Assembly: GCF_015390235.1 (NCBI RefSeq)
Contig: NZ_VUOH01000003.1
Coordinates: 372,001 to 436,000 of the forward strand
Source: Quadrisphaera sp. INWT6
GTDB lineage: Bacteria; Actinomycetota; Actinomycetes; Actinomycetales; Quadrisphaeraceae
DNA length: 64,000 nucleotides
Direction: 5' to 3'
Positions 1-8,550 of the stretch are shown piece after piece. The first letter of the stretch is position 1; each line of letters begins with the position of its first letter. Made by a program: the position numbers and the translations under genes. The notes under the pieces were generated by a model. It was not told the DNA's origin, made no database searches, and was given only the letters and a program-made list of their open reading frames with translations.

Positions 1-439
<439 letters not shown>

Positions 440-470
440 GCGCCACCCACCGCGGGCAGCCGGCCAGGAC

Positions 471-512
471 GCACGAGGGCCCCTCCACCGGGTGGTGGAG
501 GGGCCCTCGTGC
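471..512. terminator. Bidirectional hairpin terminator between fabF and the DUF3145 gene
   Basis: Bases 471-489 and 494-512 form a perfect 19-bp stem with a 4-base loop. It lies 31 bases past the fabF stop and 50 bases past the stop of the convergent DUF3145 gene, so it could stop both transcripts. There is no clear U tract, as is common in actinobacteria. Confidence 0.85.
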
Positions 513-562
513 GTCTCCTGGGCGCTCCCGCCGGAGCGGCGCGCCGGGTCAGCCGGCGCGGT

Positions 563-1066
563 TCAGCCGACCCGGTTCAGCCAGCGCACGAAGTTGCCGT
601 CGCCGGCGTACCGGAACGGCTCCAGCTCGTCGTCCCAGGCGCGGCCCACGGCGAGGTCGATGCCCTCGCGCAGCAGGGCGAGGTCGTCTCCCGCGCTCTC
701 CACGGCGGCCCGCAGCCGGTCCTCGGGCACGACGGCGTTGCCGTGCGCGTCCGTCACGGCGTGGAAGATCCCCAGCTCGGGGGTGTGGCTCCAGCGGCCG
801 CCGTCGACGCCCTCGCTGGGCTCCTCGGTGACCTCGAAGCGCAGGTGCGCCCACCCCCGCAGGGCGGAGGTCAGGCGCGCTCCCGTGCCGGGCGCGCCGT
901 GCCAGGGCACCTCACCGCGCAGGAGGCCCGGAGACACCGGCTGGTCGGTCCAGTCGATGGTCACGGACGCCCCCACCACGTTGGCGGCAGCCCACTCCAC
1001 GTGCGGACAGACCGCACGCGGCACGGAGTGCACGAACAGCACGCCACGGGTGATCCCACCGGACAT
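563..1066 (-). CDS. DUF3145 family protein
   Basis: This 167-residue protein belongs to the actinobacterial DUF3145 family. It shows the hallmark start TRGVLFVHSVPRAVCPHVEWA and a C-terminal acidic stretch ending FVRWLNRVG. The function is unknown; the family often sits next to fatty-acid synthase genes, as here beside fabF. The ATG at 1066 is chosen because a GGAGGAGG-type ribosome site precedes it and because the conserved family sequence begins only four residues later. A longer frame to 1180 has no family support. Confidence 0.9.
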   Translation of the reverse strand: MSGGITRGVLFVHSVPRAVCPHVEWAAANVVGASVTIDWTDQPVSPGLLRGEVPWHGAPGTGARLTSALRGWAHLRFEVTEEPSEGVDGGRWSHTPELGIFHAVTDAHGNAVVPEDRLRAAVESAGDDLALLREGIDLAVGRAWDDELEPFRYAGDGNFVRWLNRVG

Positions 1067-1341
1067 CTCGACCTCCTCCGTTCCTCGGCGCCTGGTGCGT
1101 CTTCCCCAACGACCTGCGCGAGACGAGCGGTGGTGCGGACGGCGCGATCGGACCGAGCAGCGCGCCTGCTCGTCGGTCATGATGCACCACGCGGCGTGAC
1201 GACACCAGGAGATCCCCGTGGCTGCGGGCGGCGTGTCGCTGGCGGAGAGTGGTCGTCCTCCGGCGGCCGCTCGGCCGCGACGGGGCCACCCGCCCGGCCG
1301 AACCGCTCAGGACGCGCCCCCCGCCTGCCGATGAGAGGGGC

Positions 1342-1749
1342 GTGACCACCCTGCACCACCCCGGCGAGGACCTGACCGAGGTCATCCGCCCCGCCGCGAT
1401 CGTCCCCGAGGACGCCGCGCGGCGGGTGCTGCTCGAGCTCGCCCGGCGCGACGTGCACAACGGCGGCACCTGGGAGTCCGAGCCGACCGTCTGGAGCCTC
1501 TGGGACCGCCCGTGGAGCCCGGACGGCACCCCGGGGGCCTCGGTGCTCCTCGGCCGCCTCCACGTGGCCTACGGGACGCCCACGAAGTACGAGATCACGA
1601 TCTACCGGGTCACGGTCACGGCCGCCGGGCTCCTGTCCGGCTACACGGTCGAGAGCCTCAGCGACGAGGCCCTGGCCCACGGCGGCCTCACGCTCGCGGC
1701 CTGCCCCCGCGCCCGCCTGTCCTCACCCCCGCGGCCCTTCCGCCACTGA
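1342..1749 (+). CDS. Conserved actinobacterial hypothetical protein
   Basis: This 135-residue protein resembles uncharacterised actinobacterial proteins found near DUF3145 genes. It shows the block GGTWESEPTVWSLWDRPW followed by VAYGTPTKYEITIYRVTVT, suggesting a small beta-rich fold. No catalytic motif is evident. The GTG start at 1342 is preceded by a GAGAGGGG ribosome site; upstream in-frame sequence to 1249 looks non-coding. It is divergent from the DUF3145 gene, with a 275-base spacer that should hold both promoters. Confidence 0.8.
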   Translation: MTTLHHPGEDLTEVIRPAAIVPEDAARRVLLELARRDVHNGGTWESEPTVWSLWDRPWSPDGTPGASVLLGRLHVAYGTPTKYEITIYRVTVTAAGLLSGYTVESLSDEALAHGGLTLAACPRARLSSPPRPFRH

Positions 1750-1834
1750 CGCGCTGACCGCCGCGCCCCTCCGCGTCCTGGCGCGCCCCGCTGCGCGTCC
1801 GGCGCCACCCGGGCACCGGTGGGACGATGGCGGT

Positions 1835-2569
1835 GTGGTGGACCACCCCCGGCGACCCGCCTACCTGGGCCCGGCCGCGCTCGACGCCGTCCGCGGCGGC
1901 GGCGACCCCGCCCTGCGCGAGGAGGCGGCCCAGACGACGGCGCGGCTGCTCGTCGACGGCGCCCGCGGCTCCGACGACGAGGTGGTGGCCTCGCGGCTGG
2001 TGGGCCTGGCCGACGAGCACGGCCTGGAGGTCCTGGCGTCGCTGTGGGCCGACGCGCCGCCCGAGAGCCTCGCGGGCGCCCTGTGGCGCCTGTTCGTGCT
2101 GCGCCAGTGGGTCCACGCCGACCCGCTCGGCGCTGCCCGCGAGTTCGCCGAGGGGCGCACCAGCGCCCCGGTGATGGAGGTGGTCGCCGGCGTCGGCGAC
2201 CCGCCCGGCCCCGACGAGGTGCGCGGCTCCGTCGACGCGGTGCTGCGCGGGGTGGCCCGCGGTGACGTCGCCACCACCTTCGAGCGCGCCGCCGCCTTCG
2301 CCCGCGTGGTGGCCGCCGGCCGCGCGGCGCTCGCCGCCCGCTCCAGCTCCGTGCACGAGGTGCCGTCCTCGGGGGCTCCCGACGCTCCGGGGGCGACCCT
2401 GTCCGCGGTGCGCCTGGTCCGCACCGCCGAGCACCTGGAGGGCGCCGCCCGCCAGCTGCGCCTGGAGCGCCTCGAGCGGCCGCGGCGCCCCGCCGAGGAC
2501 CCCGCCGGTGACGCCACCGGTGACGCCGGTTCGGGGGACGACGAGACCTCGGGGCCCGACCGGGGTTAG
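1835..2569 (+). CDS. Conserved actinobacterial protein of unknown function
   Basis: This 244-residue, largely alpha-helical protein matches a common actinobacterial hypothetical family whose start reads VVDHPRRPAYLGPAAL. Some database entries label relatives as an RNA polymerase beta subunit, which I consider a mis-annotation. The middle contains a conserved block around LASLWADAPPESLAGALWRL. The last 40 residues are acidic and low complexity. Two GTG codons in tandem (1835 and 1838) could start it. I see no enzyme motif. A strongly structured element follows the stop directly. Confidence 0.72.
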   Translation: MVDHPRRPAYLGPAALDAVRGGGDPALREEAAQTTARLLVDGARGSDDEVVASRLVGLADEHGLEVLASLWADAPPESLAGALWRLFVLRQWVHADPLGAAREFAEGRTSAPVMEVVAGVGDPPGPDEVRGSVDAVLRGVARGDVATTFERAAAFARVVAAGRAALAARSSSVHEVPSSGAPDAPGATLSAVRLVRTAEHLEGAARQLRLERLERPRRPAEDPAGDATGDAGSGDDETSGPDRG

Positions 2570-2576
2570 CCTGGTG

Positions 2577-2661
2577 GTGCGTCGGGCCGCGGTAGCCCCG
2601 GGCTCCACTTGAAGCCGCTACGAGCGGCCACGCGCCGAGAGGCGCTCCCGGCCCGACGCAC
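2577..2661. ncRNA. Candidate structured RNA or complex terminator
   Basis: Bases 2577-2588 pair perfectly with 2650-2661 as a 12-bp closing stem. Inside are a GTAGC/GCTAC pairing (about 2591-2595 with 2617-2621) and a GCGCC-GAGA-GGCGC hairpin near 2632-2645. The element exactly fills the gap between two convergent genes. It may be a bidirectional terminator or a small RNA. The internal ACTTGAAGCCGCTACGAG segment looks unlike plain terminator sequence. No known RNA class is claimed. Confidence 0.5.
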
Positions 2662-3168
2662 TCACTCCCCCAGCCGGTCGAGCAGCGACCGCAGCCATCC
2701 CGGGCCGCTCACCGCGGCTCCTGCCGGCAGGCGTTCGCGCAGCCCCCGGTCGGCGGTCACCACCAGCACCCCGCCGGTGTCGCTCCGCCCCACCAGCTGC
2801 TCGGCCAGGACGACGACGGCGCTGTCGCCGTCCGCCTCCGCGAGGACGACGTCGACCCCCGCGGGGACCCGCGCCGACCGCGCTCGCCCCTCCACGACGG
2901 CGTGCACGCGCCCCACCGCCAGGCGCTCCCCGCCCGGGCCGTCGACGGCGCCGGCGGCCGCGAGGCGGGCCAGCTGGGCGAGCAGGCGCGTGGTGGCGCC
3001 GGCGCGGTCGCGCCACCACCCGTCGGGGCGCGAGCCCACGGCGTTGGCGACGTCGACGACGACGTGCACCCCCGGGTCCTGCTCCTCGGGGTCGTGCTCC
3101 GGGTCCTGCGCCACGGGGACCTCCTCAGGTGGTGCGGCGGTGCGTGCGAGAGGGTAGGACTCAGCCAT
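2662..3168 (-). CDS. NYN/PIN-like nuclease-fold protein
   Basis: This 168-residue protein carries the actinobacterial block HVVVDVANAVGSRPDGWWRDR followed by a later VVVTADRGLRERL. This pattern of an early acidic DVAN and a later TADRGL is typical of NYN/YacP-like PIN-fold RNases, and RNA cleavage is an inference from the fold. The drawn ATG at 3168 overlaps the ATG of the divergent small gene. The GTG at 3069, behind a GAGGAG sequence, is an alternative start giving 135 residues. It is convergent with the preceding gene. Confidence 0.7.
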   Translation of the reverse strand: MAESYPLARTAAPPEEVPVAQDPEHDPEEQDPGVHVVVDVANAVGSRPDGWWRDRAGATTRLLAQLARLAAAGAVDGPGGERLAVGRVHAVVEGRARSARVPAGVDVVLAEADGDSAVVVLAEQLVGRSDTGGVLVVTADRGLRERLPAGAAVSGPGWLRSLLDRLGE

Positions 3169-3343
3169 GGACGAGCCCTCGACCGCGCCGCGCGACCACC
3201 ACCAGCCCGACCCGTCCGACGAGGACGCGCCCTGGGCCGACGGCCCCGGCCACCTCACCGGTGAGGGGCTGCCCTCCCCCGAGGAGGTCGCCGCCCTGGA
3301 GGACCTGCCGCCCGCCGACGAGGTGCCGCCGTCGCCGAGCTGA
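3167..3343 (+). CDS. Small acidic protein
   Basis: This 58-residue frame begins MDEPSTAPRDHHQPDPSD and is rich in Asp, Glu and Pro. It contains the segment GLPSPEEVAALEDLPPADEVPP and no cysteines or membrane segment. It runs straight into the release-factor-like frame that follows (its TGA overlaps an in-frame CTG of that gene). It may be a genuine small gene translationally coupled to the next. I know no family. Confidence 0.45.
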   Translation: MDEPSTAPRDHHQPDPSDEDAPWADGPGHLTGEGLPSPEEVAALEDLPPADEVPPSPS

Positions 3344-3408
3344 GCGCCGTCGAGGGGCCGCTCGCCGTCGTCGTCCCGGGCCGGGGCGGCGGGGCCGGGC
3401 GGCGCCTC

Positions 3409-3801
3409 GTGCTGCCCGCCGAGGAGCTGTCGTGGCGGTTCTCGCGCTCGTCGGGCCCGGGAGGGCAGGGGGTCAACACCGCCGACTCCCGCGTCGAGCT
3501 GTCCTGGGACGCGGCGCGCTCGCGCGCGCTCCAGGGTCCGCTGCGGGAGCGGGTGCTGGAGCAGCTGGAGGGCCGGCTGGTCGACGGCGTGCTGACCGTG
3601 TCGGCGGCCCAGCACCGCCAGCAGGTGCGCAACCGGGCCGTGGCGCGCGAGCGGCTCGCCTCGCTGGTGGCCGCGGCGGCGGCTCCCCCGCCCGCGGCGA
3701 GGCGGGCGACGCGCATCTCCGCGGGGGCGCGGCGCCGGCGGACGGAGTCGAAGCAGGCGCGGAGCTCGACCAAGGCGCTGAGGCGCCGGCCGGACTGGTG
3801 A
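3409..3801 (+). CDS. arfB: ArfB-like peptidyl-tRNA hydrolase (RF-1 domain protein)
   Basis: This single-domain release-factor homologue resembles ArfB/YaeJ, which hydrolyses peptidyl-tRNA on stalled ribosomes. The key motif is SSGPGGQGVNTADSRVEL, with the catalytic GGQ, near the start. The C-terminal tail is very basic (RRRRTESKQARSSTKALRRR), as expected for the part that enters the empty mRNA channel. The GTG at 3409 is the first standard start but leaves little before the motif. The open frame continues back to about 3322, so a non-standard CTG start near 3340 is possible. Confidence 0.85.
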   Translation: MLPAEELSWRFSRSSGPGGQGVNTADSRVELSWDAARSRALQGPLRERVLEQLEGRLVDGVLTVSAAQHRQQVRNRAVARERLASLVAAAAAPPPAARRATRISAGARRRRTESKQARSSTKALRRRPDW

Positions 3802-3808
3802 GGAGGGG

Positions 3809-3881
3809 CTCCCGCACTTGGACTCGAACCAAGAACCTGCCGGTTAACAGCCGGCTGCTCTGCCAATTGAGCTATGCGGGA
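3809..3881 (-). tRNA. tRNA-Asn (GTT)
   Basis: A 73-base cloverleaf is seen on the minus strand. The acceptor arms are TCCCGCA and TGCGGGA with discriminator G, and the anticodon GTT falls at positions 34-36 (bases 3848-3846). The T arm carries GGTTCGAGTCC. It is read convergently with the ArfB-like gene, 7 bases away. Confidence 0.97.
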
Positions 3882-4113
3882 AAGGACGCGCCTGCGGCGG
3901 CGTCGAGCGATGACACTACCAGGCGCCCGGCGGGCCCTGCGGGGGTTCCTCCCGAGCGCGGCGCCGTGACCGTCCCGGAACGCTGCGTGGCCGCGGGGGC
4001 CTGACCGGGTCAACCTCCGGCGCACCCCCCGGAGCGGGGCGGGGCCCGCGGCGCTCGCCTCCTAGGGTGATCGCGGCCGGGGACGAAACGGACGGGCAGT
4101 GGGAGCAGGGCGG

Positions 4114-5499
4114 ATGACCGAGGTCAGCAGCGGCGAGCAGGTGCTGGTCACCACGCACCCCGACGGCACCTCGGAGGTCAGCGTCGGTGGCACCGTGCAG
4201 GTCCTCAGCGGCGTCGGCTCCGAGGACGTGCACCTCGTCGTCACCACCCTGGTCGCCGAGCGCGCCGCGCAGCTGGGCCGCCCGGTGCGGGTGCTCCACC
4301 GCGAGCCGGACGGCGAGCGGCGCCTCGTGGTGACCCCCTCCGGGCAGGTGCACGACGACGCCCCCTCCTCCGAGCCCGACCCGGGCCCCGCCGCCGAGCC
4401 GGTGTGGCAGTCCTTCACGCCGCCTCCCGCGGAGCCGCTCGTCACACCCCCCGTGGAGCCGCCCGCTCCGGTCATCGACCTCACCACCCCCGCGGAGCGC
4501 CGCACCCCTGCGGTCGCGGCGCCGTGGAGCGACCCCGAGGCGCTGGCCAGGCCGGTGCGGCCCTGGGCGTACGACTACCCCGAGGGCCGGCGGTCGTTCC
4601 TGCGCGAGGAGGCCGCGGAGGTCCCGGCGCGCCGCGGCTGGCGCGGGTGGCTCAACCAGGCGGGCCTGCGCCTCGCACCCGTCGACGCCGAGCGCGCCGA
4701 GCGCCTCGACGAGCTGACCGTCTCGCAGCACTGGCCGGGCCCGCGCACCATCGCCGTCGTCAACGGCAAGGGCGGCGCCGGCAAGACCCCCACCACGGCG
4801 CTGCTGGCCGCGGTGTTCGCGCGCTACGGCGGCGCCGGCGTGCTCGCCTGGGACAACAACCAGACCCGCGGCACCCTGGGCTGGCGCACCGAGCAGGCCG
4901 GGCACGACGGCACCGTCGTCGACCTCATCCCCCGGGTGCCCCACCTGCTCGGGGAGACCGCCCGCTCCTCCGACCTCGCGCAGTACGTGCACCACCAGCG
5001 CGCCGACCGCTACGACGTGCTCCGCTCCAAGCCGCTGGCCCTGGCCAGCGAGCAGCGCGTGGCCCCCGAGGACGTCGACGACCTCCACACCGTCGCCAGC
5101 AAGTACTACCGCCTCGTCATCATCGACAGCGGCAACGACGAGTCCGACCCGATGTGGCTGCGGATGATCGACCACACCGACCAGGTCGTGGTCGCGACCA
5201 GCACCCGCGACGACCACGCCGAGGCGGGCGCCCTGCTGCTGGAGGCCCTGGCCTCGCGCGACGAGCGCTGCGCCGCGCTGGCCTCGAGCGCCGTGGTCGT
5301 CGTCTCCCAGGCGGTCGCCTCCGCGACGCAGTCGGACGTGCGGCGCATCGCCGAGGGGTTCAGCGGCCTGGCGCGCGAGGTCGCCTCCATCCCCTTCGAC
5401 CGCGCCATGGTCGAGGGCCAGCTCCGGCACGAGGCCCTCGCCGCCGACACCCGACGCGCCTGGCTGCGCGCCGCCGCGGCGGTGGCCCGGGGCCTGTAG
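4114..5499 (+). CDS. MinD/ParA-like P-loop ATPase
   Basis: This 461-residue protein has a variable, acidic and proline-rich N-terminal half (to about 205) and a C-terminal SIMIBI ATPase domain. The deviant Walker A is VVNGKGGAGKTPT (about 220), followed by LAWDNNQTRGTLGW and the Walker B-like block YRLVIIDSGNDESD. Proteins of this kind (MinD/ParA/SpoIIIAA-type) position chromosomes, plasmids or secretion machines; the partner is not encoded nearby. ATG 4114 is preferred to GTG 4099 because GGAGCAGGG precedes it. A residue swap (P for T after GKT) relative to classic ParA is notable. Confidence 0.85.
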   Translation: MTEVSSGEQVLVTTHPDGTSEVSVGGTVQVLSGVGSEDVHLVVTTLVAERAAQLGRPVRVLHREPDGERRLVVTPSGQVHDDAPSSEPDPGPAAEPVWQSFTPPPAEPLVTPPVEPPAPVIDLTTPAERRTPAVAAPWSDPEALARPVRPWAYDYPEGRRSFLREEAAEVPARRGWRGWLNQAGLRLAPVDAERAERLDELTVSQHWPGPRTIAVVNGKGGAGKTPTTALLAAVFARYGGAGVLAWDNNQTRGTLGWRTEQAGHDGTVVDLIPRVPHLLGETARSSDLAQYVHHQRADRYDVLRSKPLALASEQRVAPEDVDDLHTVASKYYRLVIIDSGNDESDPMWLRMIDHTDQVVVATSTRDDHAEAGALLLEALASRDERCAALASSAVVVVSQAVASATQSDVRRIAEGFSGLAREVASIPFDRAMVEGQLRHEALAADTRRAWLRAAAAVARGL

Positions 5500-5534
5500 C
5501 GCCCCGCGCCGTCTGGCACGATCGACCGGACGCC

Positions 5535-5608
5535 GCCGCAGTAGCTCAGCCGGTCAGAGCAGGGGACTCATAATCCTTCGGTCGCGGGTTCGAGCCCCGC
5601 CTGCGGCA
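5535..5608 (+). tRNA. tRNA-Met (CAT)
   Basis: A 74-base cloverleaf has acceptor arms GCCGCAG/CTGCGGC, discriminator A and an encoded CCA (5609-5611). The anticodon loop CTCATAA gives CAT (5569-5571). An elongator Met identity is likely; an Ile2 (lysidine) identity cannot be excluded by eye. The gene abuts an integrase pointing towards it, so its 3' half is a likely attachment site. Confidence 0.93.
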
Positions 5609-5808
5609 CCACTGTCTGTGCAGGTCAGAGGCACTGTTCGCGAAGCAGGTACCTGCTCGCGATGGGCGACGTCCTCAGATAATCCTCACTTCGCACGCCA
5701 CTCGTCTCCAGTACCCGTCGAAACCGGAAAGGCCGGCTTGCCTGACCGCGCCGACCCCGGGCGGCGAGCGTGACCCTCTGCGACGGCCACCGTCTTCCCA
5801 GAGGCGGG

Positions 5809-6939
5809 TCAGCGGCGCAGCCCTGGCACGTGCCGGCCAGTCGGCGGGGTCTGTGGTGCGTGGACCGAGCTCAGCGGGGTCCCAAGACCGTCGATGCGGT
5901 CAGCCAGGGCGTCAAGGTCGTCGTCGAAGAGGCCGGCGTAGACGTCGAGGGTCATGGCCGCCGACGCGTGCCCGAGCATGCGTTGGATCGCCTTGACGTT
6001 GGCTCCGGCTGCGACGGCGAGGCTCGCTGCGGTGTCCCGCAGGTCATGGGGCGTGACGCCCCGCAGCCCTGCCTCCACGGTCGCCGGGGCGAAGACCCGC
6101 TTGCTCCAGTTCTGGATGCGTATGGGCTGCCCCTGGGGCGAGGTGAACAGAAGAGCATCGAACGTTCTGCCCTGGCACCTGCGGCCGAGGGGCTCTATCA
6201 GCGACTGAGCGATCGGCACGCTCCGCACCTGGTGGTTCTTCGGCAGGCCCCACTCGAGGATCCCGTTGACCTCCGTGACCGACTGCACAACGCTCAGCCG
6301 ACGGCGCTGCAGGTCTACGCGCCCCACGCGGAGCGCGACCGCTTCCCCGAAGCGGAGCCCCGTCAGGGCGAGCAGCCGGACGAGGTCGCCCCCGTCGCCA
6401 ATCCGTTCTGCAGCGGTGGCCAGCCGCTCGACTTCCTCAAGCGTGAGGAACCGCGACTGCGGCCTGCCCAGGCGAGGAAGCGGAACTCCCTCGGCGACGT
6501 TGCGCGGGACACGGCCGTCCTTGACGGCGTGCTGGAGCACCCTGGACAGGACGCGGTGAGCCTGACGGACCGTCGATGGGGCGAGCGGCGCTGCGGACAA
6601 GGACGCGACCCAGCTGGAGACGTCGGCGTGCGTCACGCGATCCAAGGTCACGCCGGCCCACGCAGGCAGCACCTGGTTGCGCAGCAGAATCCCGTAGCGG
6701 TGCCTCGTGGAGGGCTTTAGCTGGACTTGCCCCTCCAGCCAACGCTGAGCCCACTCCCCGACGGTGATGCGGGAGAGCGCAGGGTCGTTCCAGCTCCCCT
6801 GGGCGACGGTCGTCTCGACCTGGGCGAGCCATCGCTGGGCATCCGCTCTCCGCGCGAACTGCTTAGTCCGTTGCTTGCGGTCCGGACCTCGGTAGCGAGC
6901 GCGGTACTTGCCGTCGGGACGTCGGTCGATGCTTCCCAT
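5809..6939 (-). CDS. int: Tyrosine recombinase (integrase)
   Basis: This 376-residue site-specific integrase has an N-terminal arm-binding region starting MGSIDRRPDGKYRARYRG, a SAM-like core-binding domain and a C-terminal catalytic domain. The catalytic set is visible: Arg in LALTGLRFGE, HDLRDTAAS (His-x-x-Arg), MLGHASAAMTLDVY (His and nucleophile Tyr). ATG 6939 is chosen because the family start is there; the frame extends 12 codons further. It lies 200 bases from the tRNA-Met gene and follows the excisionase, the standard int-xis layout of an integrated element. Confidence 0.92.
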   Translation of the reverse strand: MGSIDRRPDGKYRARYRGPDRKQRTKQFARRADAQRWLAQVETTVAQGSWNDPALSRITVGEWAQRWLEGQVQLKPSTRHRYGILLRNQVLPAWAGVTLDRVTHADVSSWVASLSAAPLAPSTVRQAHRVLSRVLQHAVKDGRVPRNVAEGVPLPRLGRPQSRFLTLEEVERLATAAERIGDGGDLVRLLALTGLRFGEAVALRVGRVDLQRRRLSVVQSVTEVNGILEWGLPKNHQVRSVPIAQSLIEPLGRRCQGRTFDALLFTSPQGQPIRIQNWSKRVFAPATVEAGLRGVTPHDLRDTAASLAVAAGANVKAIQRMLGHASAAMTLDVYAGLFDDDLDALADRIDGLGTPLSSVHAPQTPPTGRHVPGLRR

Positions 6940-7009
6940 CAGACGTGGGTGAGCCGTAGCGCAACGACCGGGCAAGGACCGGACGTGCGACCGCAGACGG
7001 GCCGCCGCG

Positions 7010-7273
7010 TCACCGAGGGCCCCTCTGCCGCGGAAGCCAGCTCGACATCGTTGCCGTCCCCTGGTCCGACCGGGAGGGAGGCGCGATATTGATGGACTCG
7101 GAGGTCGTCTCGCGCTCCTGAAGCCATGCCAGAACGGCGTCGCGGCTGTAGAGAACGCGGCGCCCGACCTTGATGCTGGGCGGTCCAGTCCTCACATGCC
7201 GCCAGTAACGGACGGTCGACTCAGGCGTTCGCAGGAGTTCAGCGACTTCGCGGGTAAGCAGGAAGTCGTTCAC
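7010..7273 (-). CDS. xis: Excisionase-like helix-turn-helix protein
   Basis: This 87-residue protein starts with LLTREVAELLRTPESTVRYWRHVRTGPPSIKVGRRVLYSRDAV, the winged-helix DNA-binding pattern of MerR/AlpA/Xis excisionases. The C-terminal 25 residues are low complexity. It lies 70 bases upstream of the integrase on the same strand, so it probably controls excision versus integration. Its ATG overlaps the stop of an upstream short frame by four bases. Confidence 0.85.
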   Translation of the reverse strand: MNDFLLTREVAELLRTPESTVRYWRHVRTGPPSIKVGRRVLYSRDAVLAWLQERETTSESINIAPPSRSDQGTATMSSWLPRQRGPR

Positions 7274-7569
7274 GCCAGGAGCTCCTCGGCGGTGAGCTCA
7301 ACTGCGGCGCGAGCGGTGGACCCAGGAGCGTGAGCAGTCAGCACGGTGCCCTCTTCTTGCCGACGGACTGGCGAGCTCGGCTGTTGTCTCGCCAGAGCAG
7401 TGGAGCCCACGCCACACACCGTGCCCAGACCCTTGCCCGAGGGCGTCATGGCAGGGCGGCCGGTGGACGACGCTGACGGCCACTCCCCCGCCTCGACGCT
7501 CACGACAGTGAAGCCACGGCCCTCGACCGCACCGGTCGGGGGCCCTCTGGGCAAGGGTCCGTGGACCAC
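7270..7569 (-). CDS. Doubtful short frame upstream of the excisionase
   Basis: This 99-residue frame ends ARAAVELTAEELLA and shares a 4-base TCAT overlap with the excisionase start, which suggests translational coupling. Composition upstream of the last 25 residues is less protein-like. It may be only the tail of a gene remnant. I do not recognise a family. Confidence 0.3.
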   Translation of the reverse strand: MVHGPLPRGPPTGAVEGRGFTVVSVEAGEWPSASSTGRPAMTPSGKGLGTVCGVGSTALARQQPSSPVRRQEEGTVLTAHAPGSTARAAVELTAEELLA

Positions 7570-8235
7570 TTGGATACCTTGCTCCGCTCACAGACAACTC
7601 CCAGCCTGGCCGGGGCAAGGGTGCCCGGGGCTGATCACTTGGAGCACCCCCTTCGGCCTGGTCTATGCCGGTACCCCGTGACGCAACATCCGTTGAAGCT
7701 CCGACATCCCGAAGGCGGGGCAGACCGGTGCCTTGAGTTCGCCGACTCCGGCCGCCACGCCCTCGACCGCGGTTGAGAGCGCCTCAACCGCCGTCACAGA
7801 CGATGACGAAGACGGCACGGTAGGGGCTCCCGTCAAGCACGCCACCTGCGTGAAGGCTCATGAACCGGATGTCGCGTCGACACCTCCCCGCGCCTCCGCC
7901 TCGACCTCGCAAGTGGCGTCGGTGCCTAGCCGACGCAGGCTGCCGCATCGCTGCTGACGTCGCCCTTCGAGCGCGCCCCCGGCGTTCGGTGAGCTCGCGA
8001 CGAGGGCGGGCTTCATCCGGTGTTCTGCCTTCGCTGGAACAGCAGCGGATCCAGTCAGGCGCCGGGCGCTAGGGCCATCACGGGCCCTACAGTCGCTCGA
8101 CCGGCAGCGTCTGCGGACGAGGCCGCTCTGGGGGCGCGCACCCACCAGCTGATCAATTGACCGGGCCAGTCAGTTATGGACGGGCTCGAGCAGTCTTCTG
8201 TGGGCGCACTTGTGGGTGGGCCGGCCTGCTGGGCG
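7570..8235. other. Gene-poor stretch of the island
   Basis: I see no convincing gene here. Short frames exist on both strands but none has a family pattern with a ribosome site. It separates the int-xis module from the toxin-antitoxin pair and may contain degraded element DNA. Confidence 0.4.
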
Positions 8236-8550
8236 CTAGGGGTTCTTGTAGATCCCGTGGTAGCCGACGCGGCGCCACAGCAGGCGGGTCTCTCCGTCGG
8301 CGGTGGTGGTGAAGGCGAAGGTGGCGCGTCCGTCCGGGGAGGCGAAAGACCAGGTCATCTCCCAGATGCCGGGGGCGTGCTTCATCGGCGCTACGCGCAG
8401 CTTGCGAGGCCACGTGTACTGCCCGCCGGTAGCGACGTAAGCATCACAGGCGGCAGCGAAATCGGGAACTGCCTCGCGGAACATGCGCTGGTGTTCGGGG
8501 CTGAGGGCCTTGAAGTCGGCGTCGAAGCGGGGGGTGCGTTCGTACTTCAC
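8236..8550 (-). CDS. RelE/ParE-superfamily toxin
   Basis: This 104-residue protein begins KYERTPRFDADFKALSPEHQRMFREAV and ends with a beta-rich part containing RATFAFTTTADGETRLLWRRVGYHGIYKNP. The size, the fold pattern and the position after an antitoxin fit the RelE/ParE mRNA-interferase/gyrase-poison superfamily, HigB/YoeB-like side. The GTG at 8550 overlaps the antitoxin TGA by four bases (GTGA), typical of coupled toxin-antitoxin pairs. The target (ribosome or gyrase) cannot be told from sequence. Confidence 0.75.
   Translation of the reverse strand: MKYERTPRFDADFKALSPEHQRMFREAVPDFAAACDAYVATGGQYTWPRKLRVAPMKHAPGIWEMTWSFASPDGRATFAFTTTADGETRLLWRRVGYHGIYKNP

Noticed and set aside
2577..2661. 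Assignment of the structured element to the 6C RNA class
   Set aside because: The class is defined by hairpins with runs of at least six Cs in the loops; here the longest run is four. The label was dropped.
3916..5430. A 504-residue minus-strand open frame
   Set aside because: It is opposite the MinD/ParA-like gene, which has an intact P-loop and good start. No domain is visible in the shadow.
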